From the NCBI RefSeq assembly GCF_021462265.1, contig NZ_JAJONF010000043.1, forward strand, positions 1 through 64,000: DNA of 64,000 nt, in the 5' to 3' direction. The translations under genes were made by a program, and so were the position numbers. Numbering within the stretch: the first letter of the stretch is position 1; each line of letters opens with the position of its first letter. Source of the DNA: Streptomyces shenzhenensis (GTDB taxonomy: Bacteria > Actinomycetota > Actinomycetes > Streptomycetales > Streptomycetaceae). The notes under the pieces are model-generated. The model did not search any database and was not told the DNA's origin. It saw only the letters and a program-made list of their open reading frames with translations. Below, piece by piece: positions 45,570-54,302 of this stretch.

Positions 45570-46522
45570 CCGGCGGGATCGACATCCACGCGCACTGGCT
45601 GCCGGCGGACCTGTTCGGGTTGCCGCCCGGTGCGCCCTACGGGCCGCTGCGGGACCGGGACGGCGAACTTCACCTCGGAGACATCCCGTTGTCCATCGCC
45701 ACCCGCGCGATGAGCGACATCTCGGCGATCCGCACCGACATGGCCGAAACCGGGATCGCCGTACGTGTACTGTCCGCTCCGCCCTTCGCCTTTCCGGTGG
45801 CCGGGCCGGCAGCCGACTACGTCGACGCCTTCAACGACTCACTCGCCGCGGCGGTCGCCGACTCCGAGGGCGCGCTGGCCGGGTTCGGTCTGGTACCCCT
45901 GGACAGTGCCGCGACGGCGACCACCCGGCTGGAGACTCTCGCCGCGACACACGGCATCACCGGCGTGGCGATCCCCCCGCTCCTCGGCGGTGAGTCGCTC
46001 GACTCCGGCGTCCTTCGGCATGTGCTCACCGAGTGCACCCGGCTCGGACTCGCCGTGCTGGTGCACCCCATGCAACTGTCCCGGCCGGAGTGGTCGCACC
46101 ACTACCTGGCCAACCTGATCGGCAACCCCGTGGAAACAGCCACCGCCGTAGCCGCACTGCTGCTCGGCGGCGTACACGAGGCGCTCCCCGGACTGCGGAT
46201 CTGTTTCGTGCACGGCGGCGGCTGCGCTCCTTCTCTGCTGGGCCGCTGGGACCACGGCTGGCATGCGCGCCACGACGTCCGCCGGGACTCGGCCCGCCCA
46301 CCCGGCGAGGCGGCGCGGGAGCTGTACTTCGACTCGGTCACACACGATCGGGCCCTGCTCGACCTGCTTGTCGAACGGGTGGGGAAACAGTCCGTGCTGT
46401 GCGGCAGTGATTACCCGTTCGACATGGCGCAGAGCGACCCCCTCACCTTCGCCACGGCAGCGGGCCTGGACACCGACACACTGACCGCGAATGCCCGCGC
46501 TTTCCTCGGATGGGCGCCGTAA
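45566..46522 (+). CDS. Amidohydrolase-2 (ACMSD-like) family protein
   Basis: A 318-residue TIM-barrel metal enzyme with HAH metal ligands (His8, His10 in GIDIHAHW), VHPMQLS, FVHGGG and the conserved Asp in CGSDYPFDM. This family includes aminocarboxymuconate semialdehyde decarboxylase and resorcylate decarboxylases, so decarboxylation or ring-product hydrolysis is the expected step. It is the last gene of the operon, and a hairpin follows at 46598. Confidence 0.92.
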   Translation: MTGGIDIHAHWLPADLFGLPPGAPYGPLRDRDGELHLGDIPLSIATRAMSDISAIRTDMAETGIAVRVLSAPPFAFPVAGPAADYVDAFNDSLAAAVADSEGALAGFGLVPLDSAATATTRLETLAATHGITGVAIPPLLGGESLDSGVLRHVLTECTRLGLAVLVHPMQLSRPEWSHHYLANLIGNPVETATAVAALLLGGVHEALPGLRICFVHGGGCAPSLLGRWDHGWHARHDVRRDSARPPGEAARELYFDSVTHDRALLDLLVERVGKQSVLCGSDYPFDMAQSDPLTFATAAGLDTDTLTANARAFLGWAP

Positions 46523-46597
46523 GCACCCGCGGCGGCGGTCACGAGCCGCGTACGGGATCCGCACCGGCCCGCCAGGAGCGACGACGCCACCATTGAC

Positions 46598-46623
46598 TGG
46601 CCGCCCGAACGCCCGGGCGGCCA
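46598..46623 (+). terminator. Terminator of the catabolic operon
   Basis: A 10-bp perfect stem (46598-46607 with 46614-46623) and a 6-nt loop, 75 bp after the amidohydrolase stop. The rest up to about 46960 holds no recognised gene. Confidence 0.7.
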
Positions 46624-46960
46624 GGGCGTCGCGACGAAAACGGGTCCGGCCTCGTCCTCTTCCCCATCGGGCCAGCCGTCGATCTGCGGACCGGGACGGC
46701 ACCTTCACAGGCCGGCGACCGGCCGTTCTGCCCCGAAGCGCGCTCCCCCTTCAACGACAGGAAAGCACCTTGATCAGCCTTGACCACATAGCCGTCTGTC
46801 CGGACGGCGGGCGTTGCCCCAAGGCCGGGAAGTCAGCGTTTTTGTGCACGTGGCAAGGGGGTTGAAGTCCATGCTTCTGCTGCGTAGAGGCCGGGTCCGA
46901 GCTTGTGGATGAGCGCGGTTTCGGCCCATCGGGACGGCTGCCGGTACATGATGTGCAGGG

Positions 46961-47100
46961 TTGACGTCGCCGAAGTGGGCAGCGATCTCCGCGGGTCTCC
47001 GCTGGCACTTCTCGGACGCCAGCCACTTCATCCAGCACTTCAAGTCGGTGTACGGGGTCACCCCGAGGGCCTACCTCCGGGACTTCCACGGGGCCGCCGG
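46961..47100 (+). pseudogene. AraC-family regulator C-terminal remnant
   Basis: The frame reads LRWHFSDASHFIQHFKSVYG and TPRAYLRDF, the second helix-turn-helix of AraC/XylS proteins. There is no sensing domain and the first HTH is missing upstream in all frames. It lies between the catabolic operon and the TetR gene. The stretch 47100-47322 shows nothing further. Confidence 0.7.
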
Positions 47101-47322
47101 CTCGGAGGCGTGGGAGCCCGGCGGCCCGAGGACGCGGAGGCACAACGAGGCTCCATGCCGACCAGTTGAATGCTTTGGGATACGGCTGTCTTCAGGTCAC
47201 CATGGATGCGGGCGCGGCGGACACTCGGTCAGGCGGCCGTCGGACGGACAGACGGTCATCGGGCGCCCGGTCGTCGCCCCGGTACACAGGCCGTGCGCAT
47301 GTGTACCTCCCCTTCCCCTCCT

Positions 47323-48054
47323 TCAGGGGCGCTTCGTGGGCATCGATGGAGCGGGCCCTATGTGGCTGCCGAACGAAGCCAGACCGTCGTCGATGAGCTT
47401 GGCTGCGCGGCGGACGTCGGCGGTAACCGCCTCATGGACCTGGTCGGGCGTGCGGACGCCGTCCAGGTGTTTCCTCAGGCTGCGGAACTGGATGGGCCAC
47501 AGCCCGAGCAGGGCAGCGGCCGCGATCTGCGGCTCCGGGTCCTGCGGGCTCATCCCGGTGCGCTGGGCCAGGATCTCGGCGGCGACGCCGGCGAGCCGTT
47601 CGGCCATGTCGTGGTGGTAGGCCCGCAGGGAGGGTGTGGACCGGACCAGCGCGCCGAACCGGCTGATCCTCGCGGCGGCCCGGACGGGGTCGTCCTGCGC
47701 GGCCGTCCAGGAGGTCAGGGTGCTCAACTCGGCGGCGAGGATCCTCAGCACCGCCTCGACGGGAGAGCGGTCGGGTTCCCCCAGGCCGGCCCGCAGCGCC
47801 GCCATCGTGGCCTCCCCTAGGTCCAGGATGAGTGACTCCTTGGTGGGGAAGTAGTTGAAGACCGTCTTCTCCGAGACCCCGCACGCCTGGGCGATCTCCG
47901 ACACGCGGACGGCGTCGAAGCCGCGCTCCAGGAACATCTCGGTCGCGGTGTCGGACAGGCGTTGACGCATCAGGCGCTTCTTGCGCTCCCGCAGCCCCTC
48001 GGCAGCCGGTTCCCCGCTCTGCGGCCGCCATGCCGTCCATTCGACCGTGCTCAT
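47323..48054 (-). CDS. TetR/AcrR-family regulator
   Basis: A 243-residue regulator. The TetR HTH is LERGFDAVRVSEIAQACGVS ending EKTVFNYFPTKE (about residues 43-75), followed by a helical ligand-binding domain. It is divergent from an SRPBCC protein gene. A perfect palindrome at 48085-48098 lies between them and is a probable operator. Confidence 0.9.
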   Translation of the reverse strand: MSTVEWTAWRPQSGEPAAEGLRERKKRLMRQRLSDTATEMFLERGFDAVRVSEIAQACGVSEKTVFNYFPTKESLILDLGEATMAALRAGLGEPDRSPVEAVLRILAAELSTLTSWTAAQDDPVRAAARISRFGALVRSTPSLRAYHHDMAERLAGVAAEILAQRTGMSPQDPEPQIAAAALLGLWPIQFRSLRKHLDGVRTPDQVHEAVTADVRRAAKLIDDGLASFGSHIGPAPSMPTKRP

Positions 48055-48084
48055 GACGACAGCGTAGACCTGCCGATACTGCTA

Positions 48085-48098
48085 CTGTAATTTTACAG
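48085..48098. promoter_or_regulatory. Palindrome CTGTAATTTTACAG, probable TetR operator
   Basis: A perfect 14-bp inverted repeat lies 31 bp upstream of the TetR gene and 49 bp upstream of the SRPBCC gene, in an A+T-rich spot unlike its surroundings. Its place between two divergent genes, one a TetR repressor, supports an operator controlling both. Confidence 0.75.
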
Positions 48099-48147
48099 CG
48101 GCTGAAATTTCTGGGTGTCACGGCACCCTCCGGCTTGGGGAGTCCCC

Positions 48148-48627
48148 ATGAGCACCATTCACATCGTCCGCGACTACCCGCATCCGCCCGACAAGGTCTG
48201 GCGCGCCGTCACCGATCCCACGCTCATCCCGCTGTGGACCGCGACCGGCGCCGGCGCACGACCGGAAGGCTTCACCCCCACCGTCGGCACCGCATTCCAG
48301 TTCATCGCGAAGCCGAAGCCCGGCTGGAGCGGCATCGTCGACTGCGTCGTGCTGGAGGCGGACAGGCCCCGACTGCTGCGCTACTCGTGGACCGACCACG
48401 GCGGCGGCGAGACGACCGAAGTCACCTACCGGATCGAGCCGCACGTCGCGGGAACGCGCTTCACCTACGACCACACCGGCTTCACCGGCACCGGCGGACT
48501 CCTCATGTCCCAGATCCTGGGCCATGTCCGGCGGAAGATGCTGCGCGTCGGCCTGCCTGCCGTACTGAACGATCTCGACGATGCCGGCAGGCTCCGCCGC
48601 GGAAGCACACTCCGGCCCAAGACCTGA
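48148..48627 (+). CDS. SRPBCC (AHSA1-like) domain protein
   Basis: A 159-residue START/Bet v1-fold protein. It begins with IHIVRDYPHPPDKVWRAVTD and has the sheet LLRYSWTDHGGGETTEVTYRI and a long C-terminal helix (GGLLMSQILGHVRRKML). Such proteins bind hydrophobic ligands. ATG 48148 is preceded by GGGGAG. It is the likely target of the divergent TetR regulator. Confidence 0.85.
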   Translation: MSTIHIVRDYPHPPDKVWRAVTDPTLIPLWTATGAGARPEGFTPTVGTAFQFIAKPKPGWSGIVDCVVLEADRPRLLRYSWTDHGGGETTEVTYRIEPHVAGTRFTYDHTGFTGTGGLLMSQILGHVRRKMLRVGLPAVLNDLDDAGRLRRGSTLRPKT

Positions 48628-48731
48628 AGACGGCCGGCCAGAGGGGCGCACCACCGCCAGTGCCGGCCTCCGGCTCCTTCTCTGCTGTCTCCAGCCTGCG
48701 CGGCCGGATGACGCCACATCACCCGTCTGAA

Positions 48732-48912
48732 CTAGGGCGTGTTGCGAAAGTCCCGTCTGCCGCGCGACGCCATGCACGCACTCTCGCCGCACCGGGCGAA
48801 AGCCCAAGTACATCCAGTACGAGAGCTTCCGCCCGGCACGCCGAGAGCACGCACCTGACGCCGCGGGGCCCGCCCTTCGGGCGGACGACGGGACTTTCGC
48901 AACACGCCCTAG
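48732..48912. mobile_element. MITE-like element with 26-bp perfect terminal inverted repeats
   Basis: Bases 48732-48757 and 48887-48912 are exact reverse complements, beginning CTAGGGCGTGTTGCGAAAGT. The 181-bp element has no gene, only another internal hairpin-like pattern. Ends of this type (GGGCGTGTTGCGAAAG) are recalled from actinobacterial insertion sequences of the IS5 group. The CTAG at each end may be the target duplication. The right end overlaps the stop codon of the minus-strand gene at 48909. Confidence 0.8.
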
Positions 48913-50441
48913 CCCCGTCCGACCGATCGGAGGTGGCTTTCGGCGAAGCTGCGCAGTTCGTCGCGGGTTCGTGCGGGGTCGGTCGCGGCTTCGGTGGCAC
49001 GGCCTCTGGGGAGGTAGCGGACGCCGTCGATCTCGCAGATCAGCGGCCCCACGCCGGTGTTGAGCACCAGGGCCTCGCCGACCGGAGCGGGACCGCCGAC
49101 GGTGCGGCGCTCACTGCCGCGGGACCGGGAGATCGGCTGGAGGAACAGCGGCGCTGTCGCCTCGCCGCCCTCCGGTCGGAACAGGACCAGCGCCATCTCG
49201 CCGGGATCCCGGCGCAGACGGACGTAGCGCATGAGCTGCCATGTGCCCTTCCCGGCGTCCGAACGCGCGGCACGCAGTACCGGACCGCACAGGGCCGAGC
49301 GGTCGGTCGCGACCCAGCCGATCCGGGCGAGGGACGCGATGCCGACCGTACCGAACACGAGAAAACGCCAGTGCCCCAGGTGGAAGTGGTCCTCGAGGAT
49401 GGCAGCGGAGGAGAACCCCAGGGAGTACCAGGCGTTGGTGCCGAGGACGGTGGTCAGCACCCAGATGCGCGGCGATATGGACGTGCGGCCGAGGCCGCGG
49501 CGCGGCGGGGTCACCCGGGGGCCCGGGCGATGGCGATCGCCGTGCCGGGCCGCGGCGGCGAGGCTCGCGTAGCTCAGGTCGTCATCGAGGGCGGGCCACC
49601 TGTCCTCGCCCGCCTCGCCGCCCGCGGCCGCCCGCGGGGGGATCGCCGGCCGGGCCCGGCGCGCCAGCCGGACGCGTCGGGCGCAGGCCAGCGGGTTGAC
49701 CATCAGCGCACCGGCCAGGCCGAGCAGGCCGAGGCCTCCTCCGAGCACGGCGGCCACATTCAGGACGGTTCGCGTGTTCACGGCCTCACCCAGGAAGGGC
49801 CAGGGCAGGGCGGTGATCCGGATGCGGTCGCCGGAGCGGACGTCTGTCGTGTCGCAGTCCACAGCCGCCCGCTGTGCGCCGTCGTCCCAGCCGACAGTGC
49901 AGCTGTCGTCGTCCCGGTCCACACGGACGACCTCGGCGGCGGTGTGCTTGCCGAGCAACGCGACGTCCGCGGTGGCCAGGCCCACGAGCAGGGACGCCGC
50001 GAGGGCGAGTACCGCCCATGGCGGTGCGGCCGGCACAAGCAGCCGCCGGGCGGGCGTGGAAACCGGGCGGGGCTGTTCGCCCAGCCAGGCGCCGAGGGTC
50101 CGCGCATCATGCGTGGCCAAGCGCAGCCGCAGCACCTGGCCCTCGGGTGTCCGGTAACGCAGGTTGACCTTCTCCAACGGTGGCCGGCCGTTGGCGGAGA
50201 CCGTCGCGTCCAGTGCCTCGCCACCGCGTGGCAGGGCGGTGACGTTCCCGGAACGGTCCAGAAAGACCGGCCCGTCGAGGCGCGGGTCGACCAGCAGCCG
50301 GCCCCTGTGGCCGTCGAGTCGGCAGCGGAAGTGCACGGCCCGGCCCGCTCCAAGGCCACGCCGCCTCCTTGCCGCCGCCCACCGGGCCAGCCCGGCTATG
50401 ACCATGGGGATCACCAGGAACCCCACAAAGCTGGCGATCAT
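48909..50441 (-). CDS. Large membrane protein of unknown function
   Basis: A 510-residue protein. Membrane segments are seen at residues 1-20, about 140-160, 225-245, and two near 335-380. Between them lie a soluble Asp/Arg-rich domain with DRDDDSCTVGWDDG and a C-terminal soluble domain (QLMRYVRLRRDPGEMALVLF). ATG 50441 follows a GGAGGAG run. The stop codon TAG is supplied by the end of the MITE-like element, so the original C-terminus may have been longer. Family not recognised. Confidence 0.75.
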   Translation of the reverse strand: MIASFVGFLVIPMVIAGLARWAAARRRRGLGAGRAVHFRCRLDGHRGRLLVDPRLDGPVFLDRSGNVTALPRGGEALDATVSANGRPPLEKVNLRYRTPEGQVLRLRLATHDARTLGAWLGEQPRPVSTPARRLLVPAAPPWAVLALAASLLVGLATADVALLGKHTAAEVVRVDRDDDSCTVGWDDGAQRAAVDCDTTDVRSGDRIRITALPWPFLGEAVNTRTVLNVAAVLGGGLGLLGLAGALMVNPLACARRVRLARRARPAIPPRAAAGGEAGEDRWPALDDDLSYASLAAAARHGDRHRPGPRVTPPRRGLGRTSISPRIWVLTTVLGTNAWYSLGFSSAAILEDHFHLGHWRFLVFGTVGIASLARIGWVATDRSALCGPVLRAARSDAGKGTWQLMRYVRLRRDPGEMALVLFRPEGGEATAPLFLQPISRSRGSERRTVGGPAPVGEALVLNTGVGPLICEIDGVRYLPRGRATEAATDPARTRDELRSFAESHLRSVGRG

Positions 50442-50575
50442 CGGTTCCGTCGTCTCCTCCGCTGTGCGTGATCGGAGAAGCGTACGAGGGCTGCCAGGAG
50501 CACTGACCCGGGGGTGTCCTCGGGCCTGCCCGGATGATCGGCACCGCAGCACGTGAGCGGATGCAGAACGGCCGG

Positions 50576-51415
50576 TCAAAGACGTGTTGCTACGCGGACC
50601 AGGTCGGCGGCTGCGCGAAGTCGGCTCTGCGACGGCCAAGCGATCACGGTTGTCACGGGCGGGGCATCCAGGAGCGGCACGGCGGCGAGATCCCGGCGCG
50701 GGTCGGCGCCGGCAGACTCCGGGATGACCACGGTGGTGTGGCCGAGCGCGATCAGCTGGAAGAGCTGTGTCAGGTTCTGTACCTCTGGCCCTGGTCCCTC
50801 CGGGTAGCTGCCGCCGTGGCCCGGCCATCGCGCCATCGGGAGTTCCGGCAGTGCGGTGACCTCGGCCAACCGGATCTGGGAGCGGCCGGCGAGGGGGTGA
50901 GAGGCGGGCAGGATCGCCACCTGTCCCTCGCTGTACAGAATTTCGGTGTCGAGTCCGGCCGCCGAATCGAAGGGCAGGTGCAGCAGAGCCACATCGGCTT
51001 GCCCGTTGTGCAGCAGTTCCTGTTGCTGATGCGCTTCGCAGAGCAGCAGATCGACGGTGGCTGCGCCGGGCTCCGCGCGGTAGGCATCGAGCAGTCTGGC
51101 CAGCAGCTCGCCGGCGGTGCCGGATTTGACGGCGAGGACGAGGCGGGGGCGGCTTTGCGCGGCCTGCCGGGTACGCCGCTCGGCAGCGGCTGCCGCGCTG
51201 AGGATCGAGCGTGCCTCGGACAGCAGGACGGCCCCGGCCTTGGTGAGCGTGACCCTGCGGCTGGTGCGCTCCAGCAGCGTGACCCCGAGCTGTCGTTCGA
51301 GCCGGGCGATGGCGCGGGACAGGGGCGGCTGGGCCATCTCCAGACGCTGGGCGGCCTTGCCGAAGTGCAGCTCCTCGGCGACGGCGACGAAGTACCGCAG
51401 CTCGCGTATCTCCAT
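50576..51415 (-). CDS. LysR-family regulator
   Basis: A 279-residue LTTR. N-terminal winged HTH (LRYFVAVAEELHFGKAAQRL ending PPLSRAIARLE) and a substrate-binding domain with DVALLHLPFD. It is divergent from an SDR gene, with a palindrome between them at 51446-51462. It probably controls the SDR. Confidence 0.92.
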   Translation of the reverse strand: MEIRELRYFVAVAEELHFGKAAQRLEMAQPPLSRAIARLERQLGVTLLERTSRRVTLTKAGAVLLSEARSILSAAAAAERRTRQAAQSRPRLVLAVKSGTAGELLARLLDAYRAEPGAATVDLLLCEAHQQQELLHNGQADVALLHLPFDSAAGLDTEILYSEGQVAILPASHPLAGRSQIRLAEVTALPELPMARWPGHGGSYPEGPGPEVQNLTQLFQLIALGHTTVVIPESAGADPRRDLAAVPLLDAPPVTTVIAWPSQSRLRAAADLVRVATRL

Positions 51416-51445
51416 ACATGCACAGTAACCGCGGGAGGGCCGATT

Positions 51446-51462
51446 GATACCGGTAGGGTATC
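51446..51462. promoter_or_regulatory. Palindrome GATACC-N5-GGTATC, probable LysR site
   Basis: Perfect 6-bp arms lie in the short region between the LysR gene and the SDR gene. The T-N11-A core typical of LysR binding is present. A TAGGGT hexamer at 51454-51459 could be the -10 of the SDR promoter, which would place the site over the promoter. Confidence 0.65.
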
Positions 51463-51507
51463 GCTGCAGTGCTGAGACCGGCGTTGATGCCGGGCCGAGG
51501 CGCAGCC

Positions 51508-52245
51508 ATGCTCGGTCTCATGAGTGAGAAGACGATTGCGCTGGTCACCGGCGCGAACAAGGGAATCGGGTACGAGATCGCCGCCGGGCTGTCTGCGCTG
51601 GGTTGGAGCGTCGGTGTCGGCGCCCGGGACGAGCGGCGCAGGACGGACGCCGTGGCGAAACTGCGCGCGGCAGGCGCCGACGCGTTCGGCGTGCCCTTGG
51701 ACGTGACCGACGACGAGAGCGTGGCCGCCGCCGCGCGGTTGATCGACGAGCGCGCGGGACGTCTTGACGTGCTGGTCAACAACGCCGGCGTCGCGGGCGG
51801 CTGGCCGGAGGAGCCTTCGGCCATCGACCTGGACACCGTGCGGCGGCTGGTGGAGACCAACGTCATAGGCGTCATCCGGGTCACCAACGCGATGCTGCCG
51901 CTGCTGCGCCGCTCGGCGCACCCGCGGATCGTCAACCAGTCCAGTCATGTCGGCTCGCTGGCGCTGCAGACCACGCCCGGCGTCGACCTCGGAGGGATCA
52001 GCGGGGCCTACGCGCCGACGAAGACCTTCCTCAACGCTGTCACCATCCAGTACGCCAAGGAGCTGAGCGGCAGCAGTGTTCTGATCAACAACGCCTGCCC
52101 CGGCTACGTGGCCACCGACCTGAACGGGTTCAGCGGCACTCGGACCCCTGAGCAGGGCGCGGCAATCGCCGTCAGGCTGGCGGCCCTGCCTGACGACGGC
52201 CCCACCGGTCAGGCGTTCGACGACAGCGGAGTCGTGCCCTGGTGA
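51508..52245 (+). CDS. Short-chain dehydrogenase (carbonyl reductase-like)
   Basis: A 245-residue SDR with TGANKGIG, NNAG, a Ser in VNQSSHVGSL and YAPTK. The DVTDDESV and TNVIGVIRVTNA segments resemble plant-type carbonyl reductases. ATG 51508 is preferred because GAGG lies 7 nt upstream; ATG 51520 and GTG 51469 are alternatives. It is regulated by the divergent LysR gene. Confidence 0.9.
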   Translation: MLGLMSEKTIALVTGANKGIGYEIAAGLSALGWSVGVGARDERRRTDAVAKLRAAGADAFGVPLDVTDDESVAAAARLIDERAGRLDVLVNNAGVAGGWPEEPSAIDLDTVRRLVETNVIGVIRVTNAMLPLLRRSAHPRIVNQSSHVGSLALQTTPGVDLGGISGAYAPTKTFLNAVTIQYAKELSGSSVLINNACPGYVATDLNGFSGTRTPEQGAAIAVRLAALPDDGPTGQAFDDSGVVPW

Positions 52246-52455
52246 TGCTCTGACGTGTTCCCGCTCGACCGGGCTGCCGCTCGACACGGCCCGCCGGCGT
52301 CGCATGAGCAGCCGTCTGCCACGGCCTGAGCGTGTTCTTTTGCCTACCCACTCGAACAAGAGTGCGGATAGGGAACTCCGCGCCCGCGGAGGTGCCCCGG
52401 CACCCCCGTCATCGGCCGGCCTGTAGATCCCGTGCGCACCGGCCTTGACCGCTTC

Positions 52456-52493
52456 GGCTAATGCGGATAGCTTCATGGCTATCAAGATTAGCC
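52456..52493. promoter_or_regulatory. Nested palindromes upstream of the hydrolase-TetR operon
   Basis: GATAGC (52466-52471) and GCTATC (52478-52483) flank 6 bp. Outside them GGCTAAT (52456-52462) pairs with ATTAGCC (52487-52493). The region ends 12 bp before the hydrolase ATG. This is typical of a TetR operator; the TetR gene is second in the operon. The preceding bases 52246-52455 hold no gene. Confidence 0.7.
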
Positions 52494-52505
52494 ATGGAGG
52501 TCGGC

Positions 52506-53333
52506 ATGACTGAGTTCCTGAACGTGGAAGGCGGCACCCTCGCCTACGAGGTGACCGGCTCCGGGCCGCTGATGGTCCTTGCGCACGGCATCGGCCAGAG
52601 CCGCGACGCCTACCGGTTCATGGTCCCGGAGCTGGTGGCCGCCGGTTACCGGGTCGCGGCCATGGACCTGCGAGGCAGCGGCGAGTCGACCGCGACGTGG
52701 CCGTCCTACACCCGGACCGACATCGCCGGCGACTTGATCGCACTGATCCGGCACCTCGGCGGTCCCGCGGTACTGGTCGGGCACTCCATCTCCGGCGGTG
52801 CCGCGACTATCGCCGCTGCCAGCGCGCCGGCGCTCGTGAGCGCCGTCGTCGAACTGGCGCCGTTCACCCGCAAGGCGGAGTACTCGCTGAGCGCCCTGGC
52901 CCTGTCCCGCTACCGCAGGGGCGCGACGGCGATCTCGGCCGTCGCGATGCTCGGCAGCCACAAGCGGTGGCGGAAGTACCTGGAGATCGCGACCCCGGAA
53001 CCGCGCCCGGCGGACTGGGCCGTGAGTCTGGAGCGCACCGACGCGATGCTGCGCGAGCCGGGCCGCATGAAGGCCCTGCAGAAGCAGATGAACAGCGCCG
53101 CCGACGCCGGTGCCCAACTCGGCAACGTGCACTGCCCGGTCCTGGTCGTCATGGGCACCCTCGACCCCGACTGGGGCGACCCGAAGGCCGAGGGGGAGGC
53201 CATCGTGGCCGCGCTGCCGGGGGGTGTCGGCCGGCTAGAGATGCTCCCGGGGGCCGGCCACTACCCGCACGTCCAGTTCCCGTCGGAAGTGGTCGGCCTG
53301 GTGCGCTCGTTCCTGGAGACGGCCCGTGCCTAG
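52506..53333 (+). CDS. Alpha/beta hydrolase
   Basis: A 275-residue hydrolase with an oxyanion region HGIGQSRDAY, a nucleophile elbow GHSISG, an Asp in VMGTLDPDWGD and a His in GAGHYPHVQ. ATG 52506 follows GGAGG at 5 nt. It overlaps the TetR gene by 8 bp. Epoxide hydrolase, esterase or haloperoxidase-like activity is possible. Confidence 0.9.
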   Translation: MTEFLNVEGGTLAYEVTGSGPLMVLAHGIGQSRDAYRFMVPELVAAGYRVAAMDLRGSGESTATWPSYTRTDIAGDLIALIRHLGGPAVLVGHSISGGAATIAAASAPALVSAVVELAPFTRKAEYSLSALALSRYRRGATAISAVAMLGSHKRWRKYLEIATPEPRPADWAVSLERTDAMLREPGRMKALQKQMNSAADAGAQLGNVHCPVLVVMGTLDPDWGDPKAEGEAIVAALPGGVGRLEMLPGAGHYPHVQFPSEVVGLVRSFLETARA

Positions 53334-53937
53334 GGCCGGACTCGACCGGGCCACGGTCATCGCGGCCGCGTCCGAACTCGCCGACGAGGTCGGCTTCGCC
53401 GGCCTGACCATGGGCCTGCTGGCCGAGCGGGTCGGCGTGCGGACACCGTCACTGTACAAGCACGTCGATTCGCTGGACGCCCTCCAGCGGGGCGTCGGCC
53501 TCCAGGCCGTCCGCGACATCGGCGCCGTCCTGACCCGGGCCGCCGTCGGCCGGTCCGGTCCGGACGCCGTCCGCGCGATCGCCGAGACGTACCGGAAGTG
53601 GGCCCTCGACCACCCCGGCCGGTACGCCGCCAGCGTCCGCGCCCCGCGCCCCGAAGACGAGGAATACCAAGGCGTGGCCCACGACACGGTGCAGATCCTG
53701 TTCGACGCGGTCGCCGGCTTCGGGCTGACCGACGAGCGCGCCGTCGACGCGGTCCGAGCCCTGCGCACCGTCATCCACGGCTTCCTCGGCCTCGAAAGCG
53801 GTGATGCCTTCCAGATGGAGCGCGACCCCGCGGACAGCTACCGGTTCGTCGTCGACATGCTCATCAACGGCATGCGGGCCGAGGCCGCCAACGGCGGACC
53901 CGACACCGCACCGCTCCGGGCCGGGGAGGAATCATGA
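53326..53937 (+). CDS. TetR-family regulator (WHG domain)
   Basis: A 203-residue regulator. HTH ADEVGFAGLTMGLLAERVGV ending TPSLYKHVDS (about residues 18-50) and a C-terminal TetR_C_33/WHG domain (RTVIHGFLGLE). It overlaps the hydrolase gene and the next gene by ATGA, so it is the middle gene of a three-gene operon. It probably represses through the palindromes at 52456-52493. Confidence 0.9.
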   Translation: MPRAGLDRATVIAAASELADEVGFAGLTMGLLAERVGVRTPSLYKHVDSLDALQRGVGLQAVRDIGAVLTRAAVGRSGPDAVRAIAETYRKWALDHPGRYAASVRAPRPEDEEYQGVAHDTVQILFDAVAGFGLTDERAVDAVRALRTVIHGFLGLESGDAFQMERDPADSYRFVVDMLINGMRAEAANGGPDTAPLRAGEES

Positions 53938-54302
53938 CCCAGGCCGCCGACTCCCCGAACCGCACCAACGCCGCCTCCGGACTGCGGTTCCTGACCGAAC
54001 TGATCGGCTGGACGGCCACCCCGTGGGTGCTGCACCGGATCGACTGGGCGGTCGCGATCGCCGCGCTGGTCGTGCTGATCGGACTGCCGGCCGCCGTCGG
54101 GACACCCGGCGACCGCCCCTTCGACCCACCGGTGGCGATCCCCGGCGCGGCGATGCTCCTGCTCGTGCTCCTCGAAGTGGCCGCCGCAGCGGTGGCGCCG
54201 TGGTTCGCGTGGCCCACGTGGGCGGCGGTCGTCGCGACCGCGCTGACCGCGACGTCGGTCGTACTCGAACAGCCTCGCTGGCGTTGGCTGTTGAGGCACT
54301 AG
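53934..54302 (+). CDS. Small membrane protein (DUF2568/YrdB-like)
   Basis: A 122-residue protein with four hydrophobic segments (about 18-36, 38-55, 70-90, 93-112) and little else. The pattern LRFLTELIGW plus four helices fits the DUF2568 (YrdB) family. ATG 53934 overlaps the TetR stop. It is the last gene of the hydrolase-TetR operon. Function unknown. Confidence 0.8.
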   Translation: MTQAADSPNRTNAASGLRFLTELIGWTATPWVLHRIDWAVAIAALVVLIGLPAAVGTPGDRPFDPPVAIPGAAMLLLVLLEVAAAAVAPWFAWPTWAAVVATALTATSVVLEQPRWRWLLRH

